Assembly (NCBI GenBank): GCA_040768925.1
Contig: JAXGLZ010000001.1
Location: 744,001-808,000, forward strand
DNA length: 64,000 nucleotides
Source of the DNA: CALNBC01 sp040768925
GTDB taxonomy: Bacteria; Bacillota; Clostridia; Christensenellales; CALWSW01
Direction of reading: 5' to 3'
Below, piece after piece: positions 56,874-64,000 of the stretch. The number at the start of each line of letters is the position of its first letter. Within the stretch, counting starts at the first letter, position 1. A program made the position numbers and the translations under genes. The notes beneath the pieces are model-generated. The model did not search any database. It was given only the letters and a program-made list of their open reading frames with translations, and was not told where the DNA came from.

Positions 56874-58292
56874 ATGGAAAAGAAATACGACGTAATCGTG
56901 ATCGGCGCGGGCCCCGCGGGCATTTTTACCTGCCTGGAGCTTGTCGCGCTCGCGCCGGAGGCCAAGCTGCTGCTGGTGGATTCCGGCCGGGCGATCGACA
57001 GCAGAACCTGCCCCGCCCGCACCACGGGAAAATGCGTTCACTGCAAGCCCTGCGCGATCATGTGCGGCTGGGCGGGAGCCGGCGCTTTTTCGGACGGGAA
57101 GCTCTCCCTTTCCTCGGAGGTCGGCGGCAACATCACCAAATATATGACCGGCGAAAAGGCCCAGTCCCTGATCGATTACGCAGACTCGGTCTACACCCGC
57201 TTCGGCGCGCCGGACGTGGTCCACGGCAAGAACGATCCCCATGTGGGGGAGATTGCCTACGCGTGCAGCAAGCACAACATCAGGCTGGTGCGCTGCCCGG
57301 TCCGCCATATGGGAACCGAATATTCCTTTGAGGTGCTCAAGGGAATGTACGACTTTTTGATGGCCCAGCCGAATTTTGACTTTTATGAGCGCACCACGGC
57401 GAAAACGATATTGACCGAAGACGGAAAAGCCGTCGGCGCGGTGATCGAAAACCGGGAAGGCGAGCACACGGTGACGGCGCCGTTTGTCGTCGCCGCTCCG
57501 GGCCGGGGCGGCGCGGAATGGCTGGCCGGCGAGGCGAGAAGGCTGGGGATCACCTTAGAGAACAACGAGGTGGATATCGGCGTGCGCGTCGAATGCCCCA
57601 ATTCCGTGATGGACCATCTGACCAAATACCTTTACGAGGCCAAGCTGGTCTATTATTCCGACACGTTCGAAAGCAAAGTCCGCACCTTCTGCATGAATCC
57701 CGGCGGCATCGTTTCCGAGGAGCATTACGAGGGCGGCATCGCCGTGGTCAACGGCCACAGCTATCACGACGAGGACAAAAGGACGGAAAACACCAACTTC
57801 GCGCTGCTGGTTTCCACTCATTTCACCCAGCCCTTCGAGGAGCCGATCCGCTATGGCAACTACATCGCCCAGCTTGGCAATATGCTGACGGGCGGGCCGA
57901 TCATGGTGCAAAGGCTGGGGGACCTTCTTCGCGGAAGGCGGACGGATTTTTCCCGCCTGGCAAAATCCACCACCCGGCCCACTCTGAGCACCGCCGTGCC
58001 GGGGGATCTTTCCTTCGTTTTGCCCCACAGGCACCTGACGAGCATCATCGAGGCCCTGCGCGCCTTCGACAAGGTGGCCCCCGGCCTGTATTCCAAAAAC
58101 ACCCTGCTTTACGGGGTGGAGGTCAAATTCTATTCCTCCAAGGTGGCGGTGAGCGGGAATTTCGAAACCGCCGTCGGCAACCTTTATACCATCGGCGACG
58201 GCGCGGGCATCACCCGGGGCCTGATGCAGGCTTCCGTCACCGGCGTGGTGGTGGCGAGGGATATTGCAAAAAGAAGGAAAAGCGAAGCGTAG
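56874..58292 (+). CDS. NAD(P)/FAD-dependent oxidoreductase (COG2509 type)
   Basis: 472 aa, ATG after GAAGGATGAAGTC. Starts MEKKYDVIVIGAGPAGIFTC (FAD Rossmann). A cysteine set C46-x7-C54-x2-C57-x2-C60-x3-C64 lies before GWAGAGAFSDGKLSLS, a typical segment of this family of predicted FAD-dependent dehydrogenases; the spacing would suit an Fe-S cluster, but that is inference. APFVVAAPGRGGAEW and YTIGDGAGITRGLMQASVTGVVVAR are the later FAD contacts. The reaction is unknown. Single gene with a strong promoter, followed by a strong hairpin terminator. Confidence 0.88.
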   Translation: MEKKYDVIVIGAGPAGIFTCLELVALAPEAKLLLVDSGRAIDSRTCPARTTGKCVHCKPCAIMCGWAGAGAFSDGKLSLSSEVGGNITKYMTGEKAQSLIDYADSVYTRFGAPDVVHGKNDPHVGEIAYACSKHNIRLVRCPVRHMGTEYSFEVLKGMYDFLMAQPNFDFYERTTAKTILTEDGKAVGAVIENREGEHTVTAPFVVAAPGRGGAEWLAGEARRLGITLENNEVDIGVRVECPNSVMDHLTKYLYEAKLVYYSDTFESKVRTFCMNPGGIVSEEHYEGGIAVVNGHSYHDEDKRTENTNFALLVSTHFTQPFEEPIRYGNYIAQLGNMLTGGPIMVQRLGDLLRGRRTDFSRLAKSTTRPTLSTAVPGDLSFVLPHRHLTSIIEALRAFDKVAPGLYSKNTLLYGVEVKFYSSKVAVSGNFETAVGNLYTIGDGAGITRGLMQASVTGVVVARDIAKRRKSEA

Positions 58293-58362
58293 CCGCTCCG
58301 CTTGAAAGCATGGCGAAACGGAAGGCGTCTCCTTCGCGGCCTAAAAGAACCGGAAGCATAAA

Positions 58363-58392
58363 AAAGCCTTCAGGCGTTTGCCTGAAGGCTTT
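58363..58392. terminator. Bidirectional terminator between the flavoprotein and the small membrane protein
   Basis: AAAGCCTTCAGGC (58363-58375) pairs perfectly with GCCTGAAGGCTTT (58380-58392), serving both convergent genes. Confidence 0.92.
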
Positions 58393-58418
58393 GCGATTGG
58401 ACGCGGTTTGGCCGGATG

Positions 58419-58625
58419 CTATGCGGACCTTCTCTTGCCGAGGATGATCAGCACGAGCCCGAGGATGACGGCAACGGCGCCGACGATGATCCAAATGGTG
58501 CCCGGATCGACCGATCCGCTTGAAAGGAGACTCGTGAACTGCGCTTCCAGGCTGTTGTTCTGCATAAGTCCGAAAACAAGGGAGCCGACGCCGAGAAGCG
58601 TCAATATGATGCCAAGAATGAACAT
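58419..58625 (-). CDS. Small two-helix membrane protein
   Basis: 68 aa, ATG 58625 with GGAGG ten bases upstream. Two hydrophobic segments: MFILGIILTLLGVGSLVFGLM (1-21) and TIWIIVGAVAVILGLVLIIL (43-62), joined by a polar loop LEAQFTSLLSSGSVDPG, ending in GKRRSA. It resembles small DUF3185-like membrane proteins; no function is known. Its natural promoter now lies 1.3 kb away on the far side of an IS30-family insertion (see 59948-59976), so expression may be reduced or driven from the element. Confidence 0.78.
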   Translation of the reverse strand: MFILGIILTLLGVGSLVFGLMQNNSLEAQFTSLLSSGSVDPGTIWIIVGAVAVILGLVLIILGKRRSA

Positions 58626-58648
58626 AATGAATAATCCTCCTGCTATGG

Positions 58649-58661
58649 AATAGAAAAATTA
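58649..58661. repeat. Target-site duplication, left copy
   Basis: AATAGAAAAATTA directly abuts the left inverted repeat of the IS30-family element; the same 13 bases abut the right end. Confidence 0.85.
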
Positions 58662-59938
58662 GGCCGATTGTAAAATGAAGTTGGACACTTGCAGAAAAGA
58701 TCCATAGTGATATTTTCCCGTGGTAGAATGGAGTTCTCACACACCCATATCTACAAAGGAGGCAATCACTATGGACTGCCAAGAGTATACCACAGGGGAA
58801 AGAGAGCGTAAACGGGGGCAGCATTTAGGGTTGTCCGAACGTGGGGCCATACGGGTGCTACACCGACAGGGGTTCTCCCAAAGGAAGATTGCCAAAGTGG
58901 TGAACTGCTCGCCGACAACGGTAGGCAATGAGCTAAAACGAGGCACAGCGCCGCGCAAATCCAACAAAGGCCGTGCACCCTGCTATTCGGCAAAACGAGG
59001 GGAAGCGGTATACAAAGCCAATCGGCAGAGAAGCCGCAGAAGAAAAAAGTTGGGCTGCTGCCAGGATTTTCTGGACTGGGTGGTAGCGCAATTTCGGGAG
59101 CATGACTGGTCTTTTGATGCCTGCGCGGGCTATGCCAGGCGACATAAACTGTTTGCGACGGATGAGATGGTTTGCAGCAAAACACTATATAACGCGCTGT
59201 GGAGCGGAGAACTGCCACTATCTCTGACCGATATGCCCGAGGTATTGAAGCGCAAAAGCCACAAGAACAAGCCCCGGGAGAATAAGCGGATTTACGGCAC
59301 CAGCATCGATGAGCGCCCGGCTGTTGCAAGCGGGCGTACCGAGATAGGCCACTGGGAGGGCGATACCGTTGTAGGGCATCGCGCAGGCAAAGAGGCTGCT
59401 ATCTTGTCTCTCGTGGAAAAGAAAACCCGGCACTACATCGCCCTGCTCATCGAGGGCAAGACCAGCGAAGCAGTTATGGCGGCAATGACCGCATTGCAAG
59501 AGGAATATGGCAATCGGTTTTCCGAGGTGTTCAAGACGATTACGCTGGACAATGGTTCTGAGTTTTCTGATTTTGCAGCCGTTGAGCAATGGGGCACAAA
59601 GGTGTTTTTCGCCCATCCGTACACCTCGTGGGAGCGTCCGCAAAATGAGCGTCACAATGGCCTATTCCGCTTGTATGTGCCCAAGGGAACCTCCATGAGC
59701 AACTACTCCGCCGACTACATCCTGCGCTCGGCAGACCAGCTCAATGGTCGTCCTCGCAAAATACTGGGCTACAATACCCCCGAAGAACTCTTTGACGCCT
59801 TTCTCGATGAGCTCTACACCGCAGCCTGACGCCGCCCGGACCCGCTTCCGCACTTGCCTACGGCTCCTACTCCAGCGGAGCCGGCAACCTCACACTCCTG
59901 CGACCACGGGGGTGTCCAACTTGCACTTGCAATTTGCC
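58662..59938 (+). mobile_element. Complete IS30-family insertion sequence (1,277 bp)
   Basis: Imperfect 27-base terminal inverted repeats at 58662-58688 and 59912-59938 (20 of 27 matches, sharing AAGTTGGACAC at the inner end), one intact transposase gene, and 13-base direct repeats on both sides. The ends, gene and duplication together support a whole, recent element. A 13-base duplication is long for IS30 relatives, which usually give 2-3 bases, though the IS1630 branch is known for long ones. Confidence 0.9.
58771..59829 (+). CDS. IS30-family transposase
   Basis: 352 aa from ATG 58771 behind AAAGGAGG. The N-terminal helix-turn-helix (LSERGAIRVLHRQGFSQRKIAKVVNCSPTTVGNELKRG, about 21-58) binds the inverted repeats. 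The DDE catalytic residues are Asp198 (GHWEGDTVVG), Asp260 (TLDNGSEF) and Glu293 (PQNERHNGLF), with the 33-residue D-E spacing of the IS30 family. The frame is intact, so the element may be active. Codon use (more CA/TA-ending codons) differs from the host genes around it. Confidence 0.95.
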   Translation: MDCQEYTTGERERKRGQHLGLSERGAIRVLHRQGFSQRKIAKVVNCSPTTVGNELKRGTAPRKSNKGRAPCYSAKRGEAVYKANRQRSRRRKKLGCCQDFLDWVVAQFREHDWSFDACAGYARRHKLFATDEMVCSKTLYNALWSGELPLSLTDMPEVLKRKSHKNKPRENKRIYGTSIDERPAVASGRTEIGHWEGDTVVGHRAGKEAAILSLVEKKTRHYIALLIEGKTSEAVMAAMTALQEEYGNRFSEVFKTITLDNGSEFSDFAAVEQWGTKVFFAHPYTSWERPQNERHNGLFRLYVPKGTSMSNYSADYILRSADQLNGRPRKILGYNTPEELFDAFLDELYTAA

Positions 59939-59951
59939 AATAGAAAAATTA
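59939..59951. repeat. Target-site duplication, right copy
   Basis: AATAGAAAAATTA, identical to 58649-58661. It overlaps the -10 box of the promoter at 59948-59976. Confidence 0.85.
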
Positions 59952-59976
59952 TACATATTTTACGTTATTTTGTCAA
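59948..59976 (-). promoter_or_regulatory. Perfect sigma-A promoter cut off from its gene by the IS element
   Basis: Minus strand TTGACA (59971-59976), 17 bases, TATAAT (59948-59953), both full consensus. Removing the IS and one 13-base repeat puts it about 35 bases before the small membrane-protein start. It now fires into the element, antisense to the transposase. Confidence 0.8.
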
Positions 59977-60114
59977 TAATGAAACAGTAGATATCGCCAT
60001 CGGCCGGCAGCGGGTCCGCAAGGATTTTGCAAAAGCCTGCCCAAAGGCCCTGACGCCGCCGGAAGCTGACGATTGCGTCATTCTTTTGTGGATGCATTCA
60101 TCGTGCTCATTTGG

Positions 60115-60120
60115 TATAAT
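60115..60120 (+). promoter_or_regulatory. Extended -10 promoter of the GT4 gene
   Basis: TGGTATAAT (TATAAT 60115-60120), about 49 bases before the start codon. The rest of the gap from the IS end (59952-60114) has no gene. Confidence 0.5.
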
Positions 60121-60168
60121 ACTGTATAAAAGTCAAAAAAGGCGCTGAACGAAAGGGGTTTTTTATAA

Positions 60169-61410
60169 ATGTCCGTCGATCGCGACATAACCATAGGGCT
60201 GTACACGGATTCTTATATCCCCGTGGTGGACGGAGTCGCCACCTGCGTGAGGAACTATGCCAAATGGCTGAACGCCGAGCATTGCACCGCCTATGTTGCG
60301 GCTCCGGAAGTGCCCGATTATATGGACGACGACCCGTTCACGGTGATTCGGTTTTTTTCCGTTCCGATCAAGCCCCACCCGCCGCACAGGTTTGGGATGC
60401 CCGCCCTGGATTCGGCCTTCCGGCCGATGGAGATCGGGCACAAGCCCTGCCTGGTGCACACCCACTCGCCCTTTTCCGCAGGAGGCGCGGCCCTGCGCCT
60501 TGCCAAAAAGCTGGATATCCCCCTCGTCGCCACCTTCCATTCGAAGGTGTATGACGATTTTTTGCAGGCCACGGGCAGCGAATTCCTGGCCGCAAGGGTG
60601 GTGGATTACGTCGTCAGCTTTTACGGCAAGGCGGATTTCGTCTGGACGGTGAACAAAAGCACCGCCGTCACCCTGGCCGAATACGGCTACAAGGGCGAGG
60701 TTGAGATCGTGGAAAACGGCACGGATTACGACGGCAACATCGACCGCCCGGCCGCCTGCCGCGAAGTGAACGCAAAATACGGCATCGGGCCAGACCAGAA
60801 AGTCATGCTTTACGTCGGCCAGATCGTCTTTCAAAAAAACCTGGTGCGGGTGATCCATTCCGCCCGGGAATACGCAAACCGGGGGAACGATTTCCGGCTG
60901 CTCCTGGTGGGCGAAGGCTACGCGAAGGAGGAACTGATCAAGCTGGCGGAAGAAAAGGGCCTGGCGGACAAGGTGATTTTTACCGGCCCCGTTTATGACC
61001 GGGACGCGCTGAAAAAAATCTACGCCCGGGCGGACCTTTTTGTGTTCCCCTCGCTGTATGATACCGCGGGCCTTGTGACCAGAGAGGCCGCGGCCCTTTC
61101 GGTCCCGTCCGTCATCGTGGCCGGCAGCAACGCGGCGGAAGGGCTGACCGACGGGGTGAACGCGTACTTGTGCATGGATACGGACCAGAGCGTGGCGGAC
61201 GCCATGGCGCGCGCGCTGAAGGACGACGAAAAGCGCGCCCTCGTCGGCAAGGGCGCCCGGGTCGCCCTCGCGCGGTCCTGGGAATCGATCGTGGAGGACG
61301 TTTACGATAAATACGTCAGGATCATCGGCGGCTATCAGAAAAGAAAGCGCAGGAGCTTCTATTACGGCAAGGCGCCGGGCAGGGCGATCAACGGGGAAGA
61401 AGACCGATGA
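60169..61410 (+). CDS. Glycosyltransferase family 4 (diacylglycerol-glucosyltransferase-like)
   Basis: 413 aa, ATG with GAAAGGGG ten bases upstream. GT-B fold: YTDSYIPVVDGVATCVRNYAKWL with the acceptor-side loop, VHTHSPFSAGGAALRLAKKLDIPLVATFHSKVYDDF, then the donor domain with LYVGQIVFQKNL and FVFPSLYDTAGLVTREAAALSVPSV (the E-x7-E pattern). It resembles enzymes that glucosylate diacylglycerol for lipoteichoic acid anchors or glycolipids, but the sugar and acceptor are inferred. It is first in an overlapping pair with a HlyD-like gene. Confidence 0.9.
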   Translation: MSVDRDITIGLYTDSYIPVVDGVATCVRNYAKWLNAEHCTAYVAAPEVPDYMDDDPFTVIRFFSVPIKPHPPHRFGMPALDSAFRPMEIGHKPCLVHTHSPFSAGGAALRLAKKLDIPLVATFHSKVYDDFLQATGSEFLAARVVDYVVSFYGKADFVWTVNKSTAVTLAEYGYKGEVEIVENGTDYDGNIDRPAACREVNAKYGIGPDQKVMLYVGQIVFQKNLVRVIHSAREYANRGNDFRLLLVGEGYAKEELIKLAEEKGLADKVIFTGPVYDRDALKKIYARADLFVFPSLYDTAGLVTREAAALSVPSVIVAGSNAAEGLTDGVNAYLCMDTDQSVADAMARALKDDEKRALVGKGARVALARSWESIVEDVYDKYVRIIGGYQKRKRRSFYYGKAPGRAINGEEDR

Positions 61411-62597
61411 GCAGGAAAAAACGCAGGGGCGCAAGGCCGAATTCCCGCTTCTTCATGCTGCTGGGGGCGGTTTTGCTGCTTGGTTCCGTGGTGGGGTGGC
61501 TGATTTTCCGCACTGTGGGCGGAACGGTGGAGGCCGCTTCCGTCACCATGGAGGCCCAGATCAAAGCCGTGGTCATCCGGGACGAAACCGTGGTCACGGC
61601 GGAAACCTACGGCAACATCTCCTATTATGTAGCCGAGGGTGAGCGGATCACCAGCGGAACCAAGATCTGCGAGGTTTATAAGTGGGGCACCTATGACAGC
61701 GTGCTGGCCGATCTTTTGACCATGCAGCAGGAAATCCGAAGTTATCAGGTCGGAACGCTGCTGCAAGACATCGTCAACACCGAGCTGACGGCGATGGACG
61801 GCTCCATCGCCGCAAAGCTGGATGAAATCGCGGCCGTGGCCGGCGGCGAGAGCGGCGCGGATATGCTGAAGCTCAATCAGGAGCTGAAAACCCTGATGAG
61901 CGGCAGGCGGGATTACCTCAAGAGCAAGATCCAGCCGGACGACAAGCTGATGTCCCTTTACGAGCGGGAGCAGACCCTGCTCGAACGGCTGGAATCCTGG
62001 AAGCAGGACGTTTATTCCCAGAATTCGGGGATGGTCAGCTTTTATTTCGACGGGTACGAAAGCGTGCTCAACCGAAACACCATGGCCCAGGTGCTGCCGT
62101 CAGACATCACCGCGGTGATCAACGGCAAGGCCGCCCCGGCTGTGACGACGGCCGAGAAACCCCTTTACCGGGTGATGAACACCTCGGCCTGGTATCTGGC
62201 CGTCGTGGCCGGCTCGAATTCCCCCGCCCGCTTTGTCGAGGGCGAGAGCTACGACGTTTTGCTGGACGGCAATTACGACAAGCCCTATACCGCCGTGGCC
62301 GAATCCATTTCCGTGACAGACGGCAATACGCTGACCATCCTTCGGGTGAACGACGACGTCGCCCCGGTTTCCGGCGCGAGGGTCGTCTCCGCCACCGTGC
62401 GCGCAACCTTCACGGGAACGGCGGTGGCGTCCCGGGCGATCGTGACCGTGGACGGCCAGACCGGGATCTATATCACCGAGAACGGCGAAAGAAGCTTCGT
62501 TCCCGTGACCGTGCTGTACAGCGACGGCAAAAACGCCGCGGTGCGCCCGAAAGACGGATATTCCCTGAACGTTGGGGAGAGCTATTCGGCAAACTGA
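61407..62597 (+). CDS. HlyD-like membrane protein of the SepF cluster
   Basis: 396 aa; ATG 61407 overlaps the previous stop as ATGA. A basic N-terminus and one transmembrane helix (about 16-36) are followed by an extracytoplasmic part with a biotinyl-lipoyl-like half (KAVVIRDETVVTAETYGNISYYVAEGERITSGTKI), a helical middle and a second beta domain near the end (IVTVDGQTGIYITENGERSFVPVTVLY). This is the HlyD_D23-like protein commonly found beside ylmE and sepF in Clostridia; its function is unknown, possibly in envelope assembly. No transporter partner is adjacent. Confidence 0.87.
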   Translation: MSRKKRRGARPNSRFFMLLGAVLLLGSVVGWLIFRTVGGTVEAASVTMEAQIKAVVIRDETVVTAETYGNISYYVAEGERITSGTKICEVYKWGTYDSVLADLLTMQQEIRSYQVGTLLQDIVNTELTAMDGSIAAKLDEIAAVAGGESGADMLKLNQELKTLMSGRRDYLKSKIQPDDKLMSLYEREQTLLERLESWKQDVYSQNSGMVSFYFDGYESVLNRNTMAQVLPSDITAVINGKAAPAVTTAEKPLYRVMNTSAWYLAVVAGSNSPARFVEGESYDVLLDGNYDKPYTAVAESISVTDGNTLTILRVNDDVAPVSGARVVSATVRATFTGTAVASRAIVTVDGQTGIYITENGERSFVPVTVLYSDGKNAAVRPKDGYSLNVGESYSAN

Positions 62598-62605
62598 GGC
62601 AAAAC

Positions 62606-63280
62606 ATGACCATTGAAGACAATCTCAAAATCCTGAGGGAAAACATGGCCGAAGCGGCTTTGCGCGCGGGCAGAAACGCGGAGGAAGTCAAGCTCATCGC
62701 CGTGACCAAAACCGTGGACGGGCAAAGGATCCAAGAAGCGATCGCTCTGGGGGTAAACAGGATCGGCGAAAACCGGGTGCAGGAACTGCTCGAAAAGTAC
62801 GAATCCTACGCAAACGCGGAAAAACACCTCATCGGCCGGCTCCAGACCAACAAGGTGAAAAAGATCGTGGGCAGGGTGAACCTCATCCATTCGGTGGACA
62901 GGCTGGCCCTCGCAAAAGAAATCGGCCGCTGCGCCGCGAATGCCGGTATAATCTGCCCCGTTTTGATCGAAGTTAATCTGGGGCAGGAGGAGCAAAAGGG
63001 CGGCGTTTCGCCGGACGGGCTGATTGATCTGACCGGCGCGATGCTTGAAATGGGCGGGCTGAACCCCCTGGGGCTGATGACCGTTCCCCCCGTCTGCCCA
63101 AAGGACGAAGCGCGAAGGTATTTCGCAAGATTACGGCGGCTGCTTGACGATTGCAACGGTGAATTGGGCGTTGATATGGCCGAGCTTTCCATGGGGATGT
63201 CCTCCGATTATTGCGAGGGGATCTTGGAGGGAGCGACCTTCATCAGGGTCGGAACGGCGATATTCGGGAAAAGAATGTAA
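62606..63280 (+). CDS. YggS/YlmE pyridoxal-phosphate homeostasis protein
   Basis: 224 aa, ATG nine bases after the HlyD-like stop. PLP lysine in LIAVTKTVDG, then RIGENRVQELLEKYE, HLIGRLQTNKVKKIV, LIEVNLGQEEQKGG and the C-terminal LSMGMSSDYCEGILEGATFIRVGTAIFG. The single-domain alanine-racemase fold holds PLP and balances vitamin B6 and amino-acid pools; it has no known enzymatic turnover. Conserved neighbour of sepF in Gram-positives. Cotranscribed with the two genes before it; sepF has its own promoter. Confidence 0.95.
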   Translation: MTIEDNLKILRENMAEAALRAGRNAEEVKLIAVTKTVDGQRIQEAIALGVNRIGENRVQELLEKYESYANAEKHLIGRLQTNKVKKIVGRVNLIHSVDRLALAKEIGRCAANAGIICPVLIEVNLGQEEQKGGVSPDGLIDLTGAMLEMGGLNPLGLMTVPPVCPKDEARRYFARLRRLLDDCNGELGVDMAELSMGMSSDYCEGILEGATFIRVGTAIFGKRM

Positions 63281-63306
63281 ATAAAGTATGAATAATGTCT
63301 TTTTCC

Positions 63307-63335
63307 TTGACGGAGAACCCGGACTGCATTATGAT
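63307..63335 (+). promoter_or_regulatory. sepF promoter
   Basis: TTGACG (63307-63312), 17 bases, TATGAT (63330-63335), 50 bases before the start codon. Confidence 0.75.
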
Positions 63336-63385
63336 AAACGAAGATAATTATACACATTTATCTTTGTTTATGCGGGAGGTTTTCA

Positions 63386-63871
63386 ATGGGCATTTTCGGA
63401 AAGATGAAAGACTATTTCTTCGAGGATCCGGAAGATTCCGAATTTAATGACGATATCACCGAGGATGCGGCTCCGGCTCAGGAAGTAAAACTCCCGGAGT
63501 TCGAAAAGGCGCACGAACAGCAGCCTCGCCAGAGAGCAAAGGTGGTTCCGATGAACAACTCCAATCCTGCGCCCTCCGCCATACCCGCGGGCGTAAACAT
63601 GAAGATGATCGTGTATCAGCCCATGTCTTACGAGGATGCGCAGAACATTGTGGATAATCTCAGGGCAAGGAAGCCGGTCATCGTCAACATGGTCGATCTT
63701 GAGCGCGAATGCGCCCAGCGGGTGGTGGATTTTATCGCCGGAGCGGTCTACGCGCTCAACGGCACGATCCGCAAGGTTTCCTTCGGGATCTTTGTGATCG
63801 TTCCCAGCAACGTTTCCCTTGTCGGCAACGGCGAGGACGAGCAGCCCGAAACCAATATCCGCCCCCAGTGA
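63386..63871 (+). CDS. sepF: Cell division protein SepF
   Basis: 161 aa, ATG after GGGAGGTTTTCA. The N-terminal MGIFGKMKDYFFEDP is the amphipathic membrane-binding helix, followed by an acidic, flexible linker. The core (about 70-155) has YEDAQNIVDNLRARKPVIVNMVDLERECAQRVVDFIAGAVYALNGTIRKV, the FtsZ-binding SepF fold, then IFVIVPSNVSL. SepF tethers and bundles FtsZ at the division site in Gram-positives. Length is typical. No later ylm gene is seen before the window ends. Confidence 0.96.
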   Translation: MGIFGKMKDYFFEDPEDSEFNDDITEDAAPAQEVKLPEFEKAHEQQPRQRAKVVPMNNSNPAPSAIPAGVNMKMIVYQPMSYEDAQNIVDNLRARKPVIVNMVDLERECAQRVVDFIAGAVYALNGTIRKVSFGIFVIVPSNVSLVGNGEDEQPETNIRPQ

Positions 63872-63915
63872 TCAAAGCCGAACAAGGGCGGGGGAGCACC
63901 CTGTCCTTTCAGGGC

Positions 63916-64000
63916 GGCGAAGCGGCCTGCGGGCCGCTTCGCCGATTGGTTTTTCGCTTCGCGCAGGGTAATTTTGGTCAAAAATCACCGAAATAGTACG
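63916..64000. repeat. Dispersed intergenic repeat, copy 6 (runs off the window)
   Basis: A 12-base stem (63916-63927 with 63932-63943) followed by GATTGGTTTTTCGCTTCGCG (module C) and GGGTAATTTTGGTC. It resembles the copies at 5.3 and 21.7 kb and may also end sepF transcripts. Confidence 0.55.

Noticed and set aside
58662..59938. Prophage or integrative element around the IS30 transposase
   Set aside because: Inverted repeats and target duplication close tightly around one gene; no integrase, phage or conjugation genes flank it.
1..64000. tRNA, rRNA, tmRNA or CRISPR loci
   Set aside because: No cloverleaf with a GTTC-type T-arm, rRNA core sequence or spaced repeats were found by reading; a tRNAscan or Infernal run would be the decisive test.

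Overview
The window looks like a chromosome segment of a high-GC (by eye near 60%) Gram-positive Bacillota, most likely class Clostridia. The evidence is SepF next to YlmE/YggS, two T-box leaders (leuS, glyS), a CIRCE/HrcA operator, an RsfA-like Myb-domain protein, strong GGAGG ribosome sites with several TTG/GTG starts, and consensus sigma-A promoters. I saw no rRNA, tRNA, CRISPR array or prophage. Genus is not decidable from the sequence.

Layout. 0-8 kb: a secreted repeat protein, a P-loop kinase, an ATP-grasp ligase coupled to lysine 2,3-aminomutase, a NusG-II protein and Xaa-Pro aminopeptidase. 8-11 kb: a possible small RNA and dhaK-dhaL. 11-15 kb: an RsfA-like regulator, asnS and an unknown gene. 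15-28.7 kb: a large carbohydrate/polyol locus. It has egsA (glycerol-1-phosphate dehydrogenase) with a HAD phosphatase on one side. Divergently come two FGGY kinases, a Zn-dependent dehydrogenase, two paralogous SDRs, two D-2-hydroxyacid dehydrogenases and a class II aldolase. A decayed Cof-type phosphatase lies inside it. 28.7-36 kb: leuS behind a leucine T-box into which a MITE-like element has inserted, then DUF1015, aspartokinase and a SorC-family regulator. 36-42 kb: nadE, comF plus GNAT, and htpG. 42-46 kb: a polysaccharide export permease and two glycosyltransferases. 46-51 kb: malQ, an S41-type lipoprotein and glyS. 51-58 kb: a flavoprotein lipoprotein with a MerR regulator, trpB2, a GNAT and a COG2509-type flavoprotein. 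58-64 kb: a complete IS30-family element, a GT4 glycosyltransferase, a HlyD-like protein, yggS and sepF.

How the genes may work together. The 15-28.7 kb genes can be joined into one route: dehydrogenation of a polyol or sugar, phosphorylation by FGGY kinases, aldol cleavage to DHAP plus a short aldehyde, and 2-hydroxyacid/2-ketoacid redox. DhaK/DhaL would feed DHAP, and EgsA plus the HAD phosphatase would link DHAP to glycerol-1-phosphate and possibly glycerol. The substrate cannot be read from the sequence, no transporter lies in the locus, and I do not know a described pathway with this gene set. The SorC-type regulator at 34.9 kb is a plausible controller.

The main oddities are: HtpG with a Cys/His tandem repeat in its interdomain linker; a modular dispersed repeat in at least six intergenic gaps; a MITE-like insertion between the leuS T-box and its gene; an IS30 element that has separated a small membrane-protein gene from a perfect promoter; and a MerR-type 19-bp-spacer promoter before a flavoprotein lipoprotein gene.
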